Origin: Emiliania huxleyi CCMP1516
Lineage: Eukaryota > Haptophyta > Isochrysidales > Noelaerhabdaceae
NCBI RefSeq assembly: GCF_000372725.1
Contig: NW_005201392.1
Coordinates: 54,667 to 118,666, forward strand
DNA length: 64,000 nt
Direction: 5' to 3'
The position numbers and the translations under genes are program-made. Positions 55,180-63,932 of the stretch are shown in pieces (positions within the stretch are counted from its first letter, which is position 1; each line of letters opens with the position of its first letter). The notes beneath the pieces were generated by a model. The model was given only the letters and a program-made list of their open reading frames with translations, was not told where the DNA came from and did not search any database.

Positions 55180-56276
55180 CTTCCAGGGAGGGGAGGGTGC
55201 AGATGGTGATTCGCGTAGTTAGTTGGTGGGCCGCATACGCCGGCGGAATGTGCTATGCGATAGCATTGTGGCGCAGGCTGAGTCGATCTGCGGGCGGCTC
55301 CAGGTGATATCCAGGAACCGAAAGCTTCAGCTGGCTGGAAAAACCCGTGTGAAAAAAGAAATACCAAAACCTCGAGCTGATGGTCAAAGGTCAAGGCCGA
55401 GATCCAGGCCTCCCTGTCGAGATCCCCCCCCCCCCCCTCCCTCGCCGCCCCCCTGCCCTCTTGCCCCGCGCCCCGCTGCCGCACGAAAAAAGAAATTGGG
55501 GGCGGACTCGACAGGGATCGCGATGGTAATCGCAGCTTCTATAGAGAGCGCAGTTGTGAGTCAGTCGCCGATGATCACCCACCGCTGCGGGGTAGCGTCC
55601 CCCCTCGTCAATGTCGTCCGTCGCGCCGGGATCTGTGGGAGCGACGGCGTCGCCCAGTTGGCGGCAGGCCCAGTGAGGTAGTGCACCAGACCTGTCCCGG
55701 ATCCCGCTGAACAAGCTCCTCTTGTAGCTCGATCGGTCACCACCGCCATCACCGTCGAGGAGAGGGGGGACGACACTGCTTCGGCAGCGTGCACCTCGAT
55801 CCGGTACCGTGTTCGTTATGACCCCCCCCCAATGAACACTCCAGTGAGGGAGGGCGAGACGATCGAGGGGTCCCGTACCACGCGGAATCGACCCTATCCA
55901 GCCTTCAAGTGCTCAACAAACCCAGCCATCTTTCTGCGAACATGGCGCCACAGCGCGTGGATAGGCTTCTCCCTCCGCTCTTCAGCGGGTTCATTTCTCC
56001 GGCGCAAGACTTCTTCGCGGACGTCAGTAAAGAACTTTGCGAGTGAACAAGAAGAGTCCCCGTGTTGCATGTCTGACTGTCACTGTGCTATTTCGGGGCC
56101 CGGGGTTGTGCGTTTATGGGCGGGTGTGCGGGATGTTTGTGGGCCCGAGAGCGATGTGTCATGTCCGCCTTGCGTTTGTTTCATAACATCGAAGGCTAAG
56201 CTCACAAGAATTTTACGACGGAAGTTTACGGTCTAAAAGCTCGGAAGTCGAAAATGGACGCCACTGGAGCTCCATC
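55180..56276. other. Intergenic region with repeat modules
   Basis: Contains dispersed module copies at 56078-56125 (like 5283-5330) and 56187-56207 (like 13597-13617). Open frames such as 55223-55681 show no domain. Confidence 0.5.
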
Positions 56277-56690
56277 ATGGACGTCGTGCTGCGCAACGTG
56301 CCCACCGCCCTGACGGAGGACGAAGTTGCGGCGGCGCTCCAAGCGCAGGGACTCTCCGTTCGGAGCGTGACTCGCTTCACCCGCACCGCCCGCGGCAAGC
56401 CTCCGAAGGCGCTGCCGCTGTGCCGTGTGGCTTGCTCAGACGGCAGCAGCGTCGAAGGGCTGCTCGCGTCGGGAGCAGAAATCGCGAGCGTGACGTGCAC
56501 CGCCGAGCCTGCGGTGCGCACCGCCGACAGCGCCGCCGCTCGAGGCTGGCAAGCTTCTGCGCCGCCGGAGCCGCAGGCAGCTGCTGCGCTCGGGCGGGAG
56601 CGCGAGAAGGAGGGCCGCCGCGACCGCGGCCGCGGCCGACATCGGATTCTCACCTGCTCTCGGTCCCGACGTTGTGACTGTGCAAATCAG
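56277..56690 (+). CDS. RRM-like/Gag-like ORF1 fragment, possible retroelement
   Basis: ATG 56277 opens MDVVLRNVPTALTEDEVAAA, continuing LQAQGLSVRSVTRFTR and PPKALPLCRVACSD. This pattern (VVLRGVP...L...G..V.SVTR...PLPL..V) is typical of the pre-zinc-knuckle domain of LINE/Gag-like ORF1 proteins. A basic stretch EREKEGRRDRGRGR follows. No zinc knuckle or reverse transcriptase is visible. Repeat modules lie just upstream. A small RNA-binding host protein is the alternative. Confidence 0.45.
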
Positions 56691-56956
56691 GGCATGACGG
56701 CATTCACGCACAACGGGGGGGGGAGCTCTAGCACCGCGTCCGCTCGCGCGCGACATCATCCACAGGCAGCGAGGTTGTCATGTGGCACAGGTGCACAAAT
56801 TGCAATCGCTACCCACGAGATCTCCAGAGCAACCCTCGGGAGACTCGGACAGCACCCGGCCCTCCGGAGTTACCCTATATCTTGCAACCCTGCGCGCGGG
56901 CTGGTGCCCTGTCGGGGTGGAGCGCACCGCTGCCAACGACGAGCTTATCCTCGCAA

Positions 56957-57705
56957 ATGGCCGAGCCCGGCCCGATCACGACGCGCAGGCCGTGCGTGAG
57001 GCGCTGGGCCTTCGTCCACGCGCGCGACGGCTTCGTGCGCGAGCTCGACGGCGAGATGACGCGCGCGGCCGCGCAAGCCGTCGTCGCGCGCGACAACGCG
57101 GGCCGGCGGCGCGGCGACCGCTTCGAGTGCGTGCCGCTCGCGCGCTGCGGCGACCGCGCCGCCGCGCCGGCCGCGACGCCGCGCGACGCGGACGCGCTGC
57201 TCGCGGAGCACGCGCGCCGCGGCGGCGCGCCCGGCGACACCTACCTCGAGCTCGGCGCGCGCGCGTCGTGCCGGCCGAGGCCGCGTCGCTCGCCGCGCTC
57301 CTCGAGCGCGAGCCGCGCTTCACGCAGCTCGGCCTCTCGCAGAACGAGTCCTTCGGCGCGGCGGGCGTCGCCGCGCTCGGCGGCGCGTGCCTCGCGCGCG
57401 CCGGCGGCGCGGCGTCGTCGCGCCTCGTCGGCCTCTTCCTCTCGCGCTGCGCCGCGGGCGCGGCGGGCGCGGTCGCGCTGTGCGCCGCGCTCCGCGCGCC
57501 CGGCGCGTGCCCGCGCGTCGCGCGGCTCGGCTTCAACTTCAACGACGTCGGCGACGACGCCTTCGGACGGAGGACCAGGCAGGACGTTCGGCTGGGCTGG
57601 GAGAGCACCGCGCGATTGGCAGCGGGGGCCGCGGTTAGACACGCTCGAGCGACACACAGACACACACAGCTCACAAGATACACTCGGAACCGGGGTGCTT
57701 CGTGA
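56957..57705 (+). pseudogene. Leucine-rich-repeat protein fragment with frame break
   Basis: From ATG 56957 the frame reads MAEPGPITTRRPCVRRWAFV to GDTYLELGARA. It then must shift near 57262, inside a GCGCGCGCG run, to continue VVPAEAASLAALLEREPRFT, QLGLSQNESFGAAGVAALGG and RLGFNFNDVGDDAFG. The latter are ribonuclease-inhibitor-type LRRs (L-x-L-x-x-N-x-x-x-x-x-G). Only about three repeats are present. The segment 56990-57560 is much richer in CG dinucleotides than its surroundings. It is a broken or mis-sequenced LRR gene. Confidence 0.45.
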
Positions 57706-57709
57706 TGTG

Positions 57710-57740
57710 AATAATTTTGACCGGCCGGACGGAAGGTCGC
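57710..57740 (+). repeat. Dispersed repeat, copy 1 of a direct pair
   Basis: TAATTTTGACC...GGCCGGACGGAAGGTC recurs at 58597-58630 in the same orientation. The pair brackets the sulfatase fragment. Confidence 0.6.
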
Positions 57741-57869
57741 CTGGGACCTCTCGTTTCCTTTTTGGTTTCCGGAAACATGGCTACAGGCCAACAGCCCCCC
57801 CCCCCCCCCCCTCCGGGCGCCAAATCATCACCATGCCATGCTTTTCAAGCGCCGCGTACCGCTTGCCCG

Positions 57870-58340
57870 TCAAAGATCCCAGCAGTCCTTGCCCGCACAC
57901 GAGTACCACGCCATCAACGCTGCGTGGAGCTGTGGTACCTCACCGATGGCACCCGCCTGGGCGTGGGGTCCATAGACCAGGTTGTTCATCGACCACGGGT
58001 CGGTGTCCATATCGTACAGCTCTCGAAAGTCTGGGCTGGAAAAGTTGACATCGGCCGTGCGCTGGCTGCCCGTCTGAAATTCTGCGTACAGCACATTGGA
58101 ACGACCAGCAGTGCTACCTCGCAAGGCGATGTAATTGTTGGATTCGGACTGTATCGGATAGCACTCATCGGAGCAGAGCGGTCCATACCACGAGTATGCA
58201 TCCTCTGACCAACACATCTCGTTGGGTGTTGCCTTCAGGTCGATGCTAAGGGCAGCCCCAGGGTGCCGCCCACCCCAATACCCTCTGGCACTTGCCTGCG
58301 CCCTGGCCGCGCATGCCGCCACGCCCTCCACGCGACTAGT
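57870..58340 (-). pseudogene. Sulfatase C-terminal fragment
   Basis: The minus-strand frame has SNNYIALRG, NVLYAEFQTGS, FSSPDFRELYDMDTDPWSMN and NLVYGPHAQAG, matching the end of type I sulfatases (ELYD...DP...NL). It ends CAGKDCWDL at 57870. There is no ATG at its start and no catalytic C-x-P-S-R domain in the window, because the deaminase gene lies directly upstream. It is either a relic or the last exon of a gene cut by rearrangement. Confidence 0.6.
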
Positions 58341-58596
58341 TGCAAAAAGTCTGTTCAAAAACCCTCAAAAACTACCCAAAACGCTGTCACGGCCAGCTCG
58401 GCACTATCTACTCAAAAAAAGTGACGTAGAGCACCCACTTTTTAAGCGTTCCGTGCACACACAAGGTCCGCCTGCGTGCACCGCCAGCTTCTCAGGGCCA
58501 TCGCGCGAAAAACGACGGAGGAGATGCATCCTAGCTGTCGCCAGATCCGCACGTACCTAGGCTCGTGGGAGTGGCGCGCGACTCTTCACAACGAAC

Positions 58597-58630
58597 GTAA
58601 TTTTGACCACCCAGGCCGGACGGAAGGTCC
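58597..58630 (+). repeat. Dispersed repeat, copy 2 of a direct pair
   Basis: Partner of 57710-57740; it lies just upstream of the adenosine deaminase start codon. Confidence 0.6.
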
Positions 58631-58646
58631 CTGCGCAGCTCTCTCG

Positions 58647-60227
58647 ATGGCCTCCATGGTAGACTATCCACAGGGGGGCACGCGTATAGCCTACTCCCAG
58701 ACGTGTGCGGCGGCCGGCGTCAGCGAGGACTTCCTCCGCGCCATGCCCAAGACCGACCTCCACGTCCACCTTGACGGAAGCCTCCGCGTGTCAACGCTCA
58801 TCGAGCTGGCTGCGGAGGCACCCGATGTAGCTGAGAGTATGTCAGAGAGGAGAGTTGAGGAGATTCCTCTGAGTTGCAGGCGGGCGTCTCGCTGCCGTCG
58901 ACGTCGGAGGCGGAGCTGCGGAAGACGGTCTTCCGGCCGCAATACGCCGACCTCAACGAGTACCTCGCCGGCTTCATGTACACCACAGCGGTGATGAAGA
59001 CGGCCGCGGCGTGCGAGCGGGTCGCTTTTGAGTTTGCGGAGGACGAGTTCTCCGAGGGAGTGAGGTACTTTGAGGTGAGGTTTGCGCCGCAGCTGCTCTC
59101 GTCTCTCGACCCCAAGGATGACTTCTCGATCCGCGACGTGCTCCTGGCAGTGGACCGCGGGCTACGGAAGGCGCGCGACGAGTTCAACGCCTCCCTCAAG
59201 CAGGCGCAGAGCGCGACGCCTCCGACGCGCGTGGGCGAGCCGCCCTACGAGTACGGCATCATCTGCTCTGCAATGCGCCTCTTCTTCCCAGGCATGTCGC
59301 GCTTCTACGACGGCCTGCACGCGATGCACCCCGACGAGCCGAAAGAGGCTCTGTCCAGCATGGCGAGCGTGATCATGGTCCAGGCGGCGATCAAGTCGCG
59401 CGACCTCGACGGCGTCCCCATCGTCGGCGTCGACATCGCCGGAGCTGAGCTCGACAATGAGGCGATGGTCCACACCAAGGTTTGCCCTCCCCCACGCTTC
59501 ATCGCTCTCCTCTTCGCGTCTCCTGCCTCCTCGCCCGCCTCTGACCTCACGCCCCCACTCCGAGGCGTTTGCGCTCGCGCACGAGAACTTCCTCTGCAAG
59601 ACGGTGCATGCGGGCGAGGCGTTTGGTCCGGAGTCGATTGCGCAGGCGGTGCAGTTCCTGCACGCGGAGCGGATCGGCCATGGCTTCCACCTCTTCTCGA
59701 CCGAGAGGGAGCACTTCTCCCCCGCCTTCAACCAGCAGGACGACCGCGAGGAGGCGGCCGCCGCGTACGTCCGCCAGATGGTCAAGTGGGTGGGCGACAA
59801 GCGGATCACCATGGAGGTCTGCCTCACCTCGAACCTCAACACCATGCCGGGGCTCAAGCTCGAGGACCACGCTTTCCGCAGGATGCTCGACGCAAAGGTG
59901 TCGGCGACGCTGGCCACCGACAACCGGCTCGTCTCCAACACCACGACGGTCAACGAGTTCGCCATGGCGGTGTCCACCTTCGACATGACCCTCGAGCAGC
60001 TGCGCGACGTGGTGTGCGCCGGCTTCAAGCGATCGTTCTATCCCGGAGATTACAATGAGCGCCGCGCCTACGTCAAGCAGGCAATGGACTGACCCTCTCC
60101 ATCGGACAGAAGGACAGCTGTGAACACACACACACACACACACACACAAGAGAGCTGTGAACAGGCGATGGCATACTTCGACCAGCTCGTCGCCACAAAT
60201 CTCAAGCCTCCGGCGCCAGCCGCGTGA
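58647..60227 (+). CDS. Adenosine deaminase family enzyme
   Basis: Exons: 58647-58826, 58880-59479, 59565-60080 and 60165-60227. Exon 1 has MPKTDLHVHLDGSLRVSTL with the H-x-H zinc motif. Exon 2 holds EVRFAPQLL and GVPIVGVDIAGAELDNE. Exon 3 holds KTVHAGEAFGP (catalytic Glu), AERIGHGFHLF (zinc His), EVCLTSNLNT and ATDNRLVS (zinc Asp). The enzyme converts adenosine, or a related N6 nucleoside, to inosine. Reading past the GC donor at 60081 gives an early stop; splicing to 60165 continues the last helix as YVKQ|AMAYFDQLVATNLKPPA, which fits the family. All zinc and catalytic residues are present, so it should be active. The ADA versus ADA-like subfamily is not decided. Confidence 0.88.
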
Positions 60228-60447
60228 AGCAGGCTGCGAGAGGCCGAGAGAGCAACATGCGGTATTGACCGTTGCGTGCAGTGCGTGACCGCGTCTCGGA
60301 TTTAGCACTAATTTGCAAAAACGCCGTTTTTTGGTCCGCCAACAATTCTTGGCGCGCCAGTGCGCACCTCCCTGCCCCCAGTGCTGTGGAGCACTTGGAG
60401 CACTTGTGGAGGTTGGTGCCGCACCGTTTTTTACTTCCAGCGCCGTC

Positions 60448-61197
60448 ATGAGAGGTGTGATTTGGTTCGCGGTCGCGCTCTGCGCCGAGGCCGTGGGCAC
60501 GCGCACTCGGCCGCTCGGTGTGCTTCGCCCTCTGCGCAGTGCGTGCCGCATGGCTGGGGGCGACGCACCGCACGGCTTGACGGAGGCCTCTCCGCTGGCC
60601 GAGATGCGAGCATTTGTCAAAGCGCACGGTCTCGACATCTCCACCTCGGGTAAGGGGCGCACAAAGGCGACCATATATGCGGACATCGTCGCCGCCTCGC
60701 CCGAGATTGCGTCCCCCACGCCAGCCAGCGCACCCCCACTAGCAGCGAAGACGGCGAAGAAAGCGACGAAAGCGACGAAACCGGCGCCCGCTGCTCCGCC
60801 GCCGCCACGCGCTGCCCCGCCCGCGCCGCCGCCGCGAGAGAAGGCGGCAGCGGAGCCGGCCACGACAGGAGAGGTCGCAGCGGCACAGCAGGTGGCGGCG
60901 GCCGAGAGGGAGGCGGCGGCCGAGGCGGAGCGGCAGGAGATGGCGGCGGCCGAGGCGGAGCGGCAGGAGATGGCGGCGGCCGAGGCGGAGCGGCAGGAGA
61001 TGGCGCACGCGGCTCGGCGCGCGGAGGAGGCGCTGAGGGCCGACGCCGCGGCGCGGGCGGCGGCGTTTGCGGCGGAGGAGGCGGAGGCGCTTGCCGTGGC
61101 GGTGCGTGAGGCGCAGTCGGGGCAGACAGAGGCGGAGGGGCGGCTCTCCTCGCGGCTGGAGAGGATGCAGCAGGCGATCGACGCGCTGCAGCACTAG
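60448..61197 (+). CDS. SAP-like domain plus Ala/Glu-rich coiled coil
   Basis: Single frame from ATG 60448, 249 codons. The first ~35 residues (MRGVIWFAVALCAEAVGTRT) could be a signal or transit leader; an internal Met (MAGGDAPHG) is an alternative start. LAEMRAFVKAHGLDISTSGK then TKATIYADIVA fits a SAP/HeH helix-extension-helix DNA-binding fold. A Pro/Ala/Lys-rich linker leads to a coiled coil with three exact EAERQEMAA repeats (27-nt tandem repeat, 60920-61000). Organelle nucleoid or chromatin binding is possible. Not identified. Confidence 0.6.
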   Translation: MRGVIWFAVALCAEAVGTRTRPLGVLRPLRSACRMAGGDAPHGLTEASPLAEMRAFVKAHGLDISTSGKGRTKATIYADIVAASPEIASPTPASAPPLAAKTAKKATKATKPAPAAPPPPRAAPPAPPPREKAAAEPATTGEVAAAQQVAAAEREAAAEAERQEMAAAEAERQEMAAAEAERQEMAHAARRAEEALRADAAARAAAFAAEEAEALAVAVREAQSGQTEAEGRLSSRLERMQQAIDALQH

Positions 61198-61533
61198 ACG
61201 CGGCCCGGGCGCGGCGGGCGGTTGGCGGAGAGGGAGGCTGAGGGAGGTTGAGGGGCGGCGGAGAGTTAGCCTGGCTTTGCCTTTGGCGTTGCATGCTCTG
61301 ATTTGGAGAGTCTTTTGCTATATTTTGGCGCATGAAGCCTGTGCGTGCGGCCGGGATGCGACGAGAAAAATATGTGAAATGCAGACACAGAGGGCGACGC
61401 AGACTATAGACTAAGCGGCTGCTTCCGACACATCTCACCTGACTCACAATCTCCAGGACTGCTCGAGGCTTAATTCCGTGCATGCTGTTCACTCACATCC
61501 GCTGTAGCTCCTCTCCCTCCCTCTCTCTCTCTC
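61198..61533. other. Convergent spacer
   Basis: Between the 3' ends of the SAP-like gene and the small plastid gene. It contains a (CT)n run at 61515-61535. Nothing else is seen. Confidence 0.5.
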
Positions 61534-61845
61534 TTAGAACTCGGATGAGAAGAGCTTGAACAGCCGGTAGAAGCCGCCAAACACCGCCGCGGCAAAGATA
61601 AAGGGGGCTAACACGCCAAGCAGCGCCCCGAGGCTCAAGTCAGCATTTCTCTCGAACGGCGTGGCGTCGGCAAGGACAGCGGCGGGAAAGATGGCACTCG
61701 GAGGTGGTGTGGGGTGAAGAGGGGCGCGCTGCAGACGCGGGGTGAATGCAAACGCGGTGGCGCCAGAGTTGGGTGCAGTTGTCACGATCGGCGCGCTGCT
61801 GTGCGGCGCCAGCAGGCCGAGGACGAGAGCGAGTGGGAGAATCAT
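61534..61845 (-). CDS. Small plastid-targeted single-helix membrane protein
   Basis: A 103-residue frame from ATG 61845. MILPLALVLGLLAPHSSA is a signal peptide; then TAFAFTPRLQRAPL gives the A-F cleavage motif of plastid leaders in algae with red-derived complex plastids. The mature part DLSLGALLGVLAPFIFAAAV then FGGFYRLFKLF has one membrane helix and a basic end. It resembles in size the nuclear-encoded small photosystem or cytochrome subunits, but I cannot name it. It is divergent from the PDCD2-like gene, with about 400 bp between the starts. Confidence 0.6.
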   Translation of the reverse strand: MILPLALVLGLLAPHSSAPIVTTAPNSGATAFAFTPRLQRAPLHPTPPPSAIFPAAVLADATPFERNADLSLGALLGVLAPFIFAAAVFGGFYRLFKLFSSEF

Positions 61846-62251
61846 CCTCCGGCACGTAGACAGCGGAGACGAGCAGATACACTTGGCTCTTCCGCGCCAC
61901 GCCGACAGAGGGGAGCAGCGAGCCGAGCGGCGATTATTTTTTCGACCACCTCGCCTACCTTTATTTTTATAGATAGATCCTCGGGCTTACCTTTTAGTAC
62001 GATCGCACTAGTTCGTAGTCGTAGTCGTTGTCACGTCACGCGCTTGCGGGCGAGGCCGAGGGAGTACTCACCGGTTCGCCGGGTCATTGTATCGTGTCGG
62101 GGCGCGAGGGCCAGTGTCGTGTCGGGTGCCGCGGGGGCTGGCTCGAGGGCCACGTTCGCCGCCCGGCCGGCGGGCTTCCGCCGGCCGAGGGGGGGGGGGG
62201 GTGCCGCTCGGCGGGGTGGGCCGGGTGCCGCAGGCCACGTTCTCGCCCCGC
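61846..62251. promoter_or_regulatory. Bidirectional upstream region
   Basis: About 400 bp separates two divergent start codons. It includes an AT-rich patch with TTATTTTTATAGATAGATCC (61958-61980) and a poly-G run near 62190. A shared promoter is inferred from the layout alone. Confidence 0.35.
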
Positions 62252-63932
62252 ATGCCCAGTGGCTACTATTCCGACTCCTCGGACGATGAGGAGGAGCCGA
62301 CGGTGATGCTCGGCTTCGCCGCGGACGTGAGCGAGCCCTCCTTGCTTGCCCGCAACCACTTCCCCTCCAAGCTCGGCGGCGCTCCTGCGTGGCTCGACCC
62401 CGTCAACCTTCCGACCGAGAGGCAGCTCCGGTGTGGCGCAAGCGGCGAGCCGCTGCGCTTTGTGGCGCAGGTGTACGCCGCCGCGTCGGACGAGCCGCAC
62501 GCCTTCCACCGCTCCATCCTCCTCTTCCTCTCGCCGCACGGCCCGTCGCTCTCGCGGCCCGGCGCCGTCCGTGCCTTTCGCTGCCAGCTGCCGCGAGACA
62601 ACAGCCACTACCCGCACGAGCCGCCCGAGGAGGGCGACGCGCCGCGCGCGCTCACGCTAGCCGAGGCGCGGCTCGCCTCCGCCCGCTGCCCACTATGGGC
62701 CAACAGCGGCGGCGGTGGCGGTGGCGGCGGCGGTGGCGGTGGCGGTGGCGGTGGCGGCCCGCCGCCGCTGTACCACGAGCACGAGCTGAGCATCGACGAG
62801 GAGCCGGCGGAGGAGGAGGCGGCGGAGGAGGCGGTCGATCGCGACGGGCGGCTGCAGGAGCTGATGCGGGCGGTGCGCGGCGTGTCGACCGGCGCCGGCA
62901 CCGGCGGCGACGGCGCTGCAGCGGTCGGGAAAGGTTGCGTCGAGGCGGGTGGCGGGGAGAAGGGCGGCGGGGAGAAGGGCGGGCCGCTTCTGGACGAGGA
63001 GGAGCAGGAGGAGGCGGTCGAGGACCTCCGCTCGCAAGACCCGCGGCTCACCGAGTTCGGCGCCTTCACGGTTCGCCCGCCTAGACGCCGAAGACGCATT
63101 CTTGTCTTCCCACCGGCGCTAGAGAGGACACGCACTCCGCTGTTCGGCCGCGTTTGGCTGTATTCGTGGTATTCGCAGCCCGTGCATTCCACGGTGCTCT
63201 TCCTCTGCACGACACCCTCCTCCCGCCCCGATGCTGGTGCCTCCATGGTGCCTTCGTCCTGTAGTGCTGGTGCCTCCATGGTGCCTTTGTCCTGTAGGCT
63301 CGCCTGGCGCGCGCTCCGGCGCAGGCGGTGCGGTACTGCTTCGAGGAGGGTGCGGCGCCGCTCTGGGCGGGCAAGGCGGGGAGGGCGCCAGACCCCGTGC
63401 CGGCGTGCCCCCTCTGCGGCGGGCCGCGCCGCTTCGAGATGCAGCTGATGCCGCAGGCGCTCCACTACTTGGGCGTCGACGATATCTCCCCACATCTCCC
63501 CACATCTCCCCACATCTCGCCGCCCTGCCGCAGGCGCTCCACTACTTGGGCGTCGACGCGGCCGACGACAAGGCGGCGAGATATGGGGGAGATGTGGGGA
63601 GATCTCCCATACTCCCTAGATACTCCCTAGACACTCCCGAGACACTTCCTAGACACTCCCTAGACGCTCCCTAGACACTTCCGCCCGCCTCTGCGAAGAG
63701 CCTTCCCGAGACGGCCGTTTGGTGACCCAAGGGCGCGGCGAGACCAGGCGCCCGACTTTGCGACGGTCCCTAGACACTTCGTAGACATTTCCTAGACACT
63801 GACTAGGCGCCCGACTTTGCGACGGTCGCCATCTACACGTGCGCCGCCTCCTGCGCCATCTGGCCGCTGTCCCGCCGGCAGGCCCAGCCGGCCGAGGCGG
63901 CGAGCAAGCCTAGAAGCGGAATGCGTGACTAG
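62252..63932 (+). CDS. PDCD2-like protein (TSR4/PDCD2 family, ribosome assembly chaperone)
   Basis: Exons: 62252-63070, 63298-63456, 63534-63572 and 63807-63932. The N-terminal part has MLGFAADVSEPSLL, NHFPSKLGGAPAWLDP, EPLRFVAQVYAAASDE, AFHRSILLFL and FRCQLPRDNSHYP; the C-terminal part has PACPLCGGPRRFEMQLMPQA, LHYLGVDA and DFATVAIYTCAASC, all in PDCD2 order. The family escorts ribosomal protein uS5 into 40S assembly. A Gly-rich run (62706-62757) replaces the MYND finger, and the first C-x-x-C pair of animal PDCD2 is not kept. Introns 2 and 3 use GC donors, and intron 2 is flanked by identical 33-nt copies. Identity is secure at family level. Confidence 0.85.
63449..63558 (+). repeat. PDCD2-like intron flanked by identical 33-nt coding duplications
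   Basis: Copies 63449-63481 and 63526-63558 are identical and encode PQALHYLGVD. The core is four ATCTCCCCAC units. AG|GC within the duplication gives a GC-AG intron (63457-63533). Confidence 0.92.
63583..63806 (+). repeat. 10- and 11-bp minisatellites and a second coding duplication in intron 3
   Basis: GGGGAGATGT units are followed by many CCTAGACACTC units. AGGCGCCCGACTTTGCGACG plus three further nt occurs at 63746-63768 and again at 63805-63827, the second copy being the true start of the last exon. Confidence 0.88.

Noticed and set aside
55223..55681. Plus-strand frame of 152 codons
   Set aside because: Crosses poly-C tracts, has no domain and no supporting splice signals.
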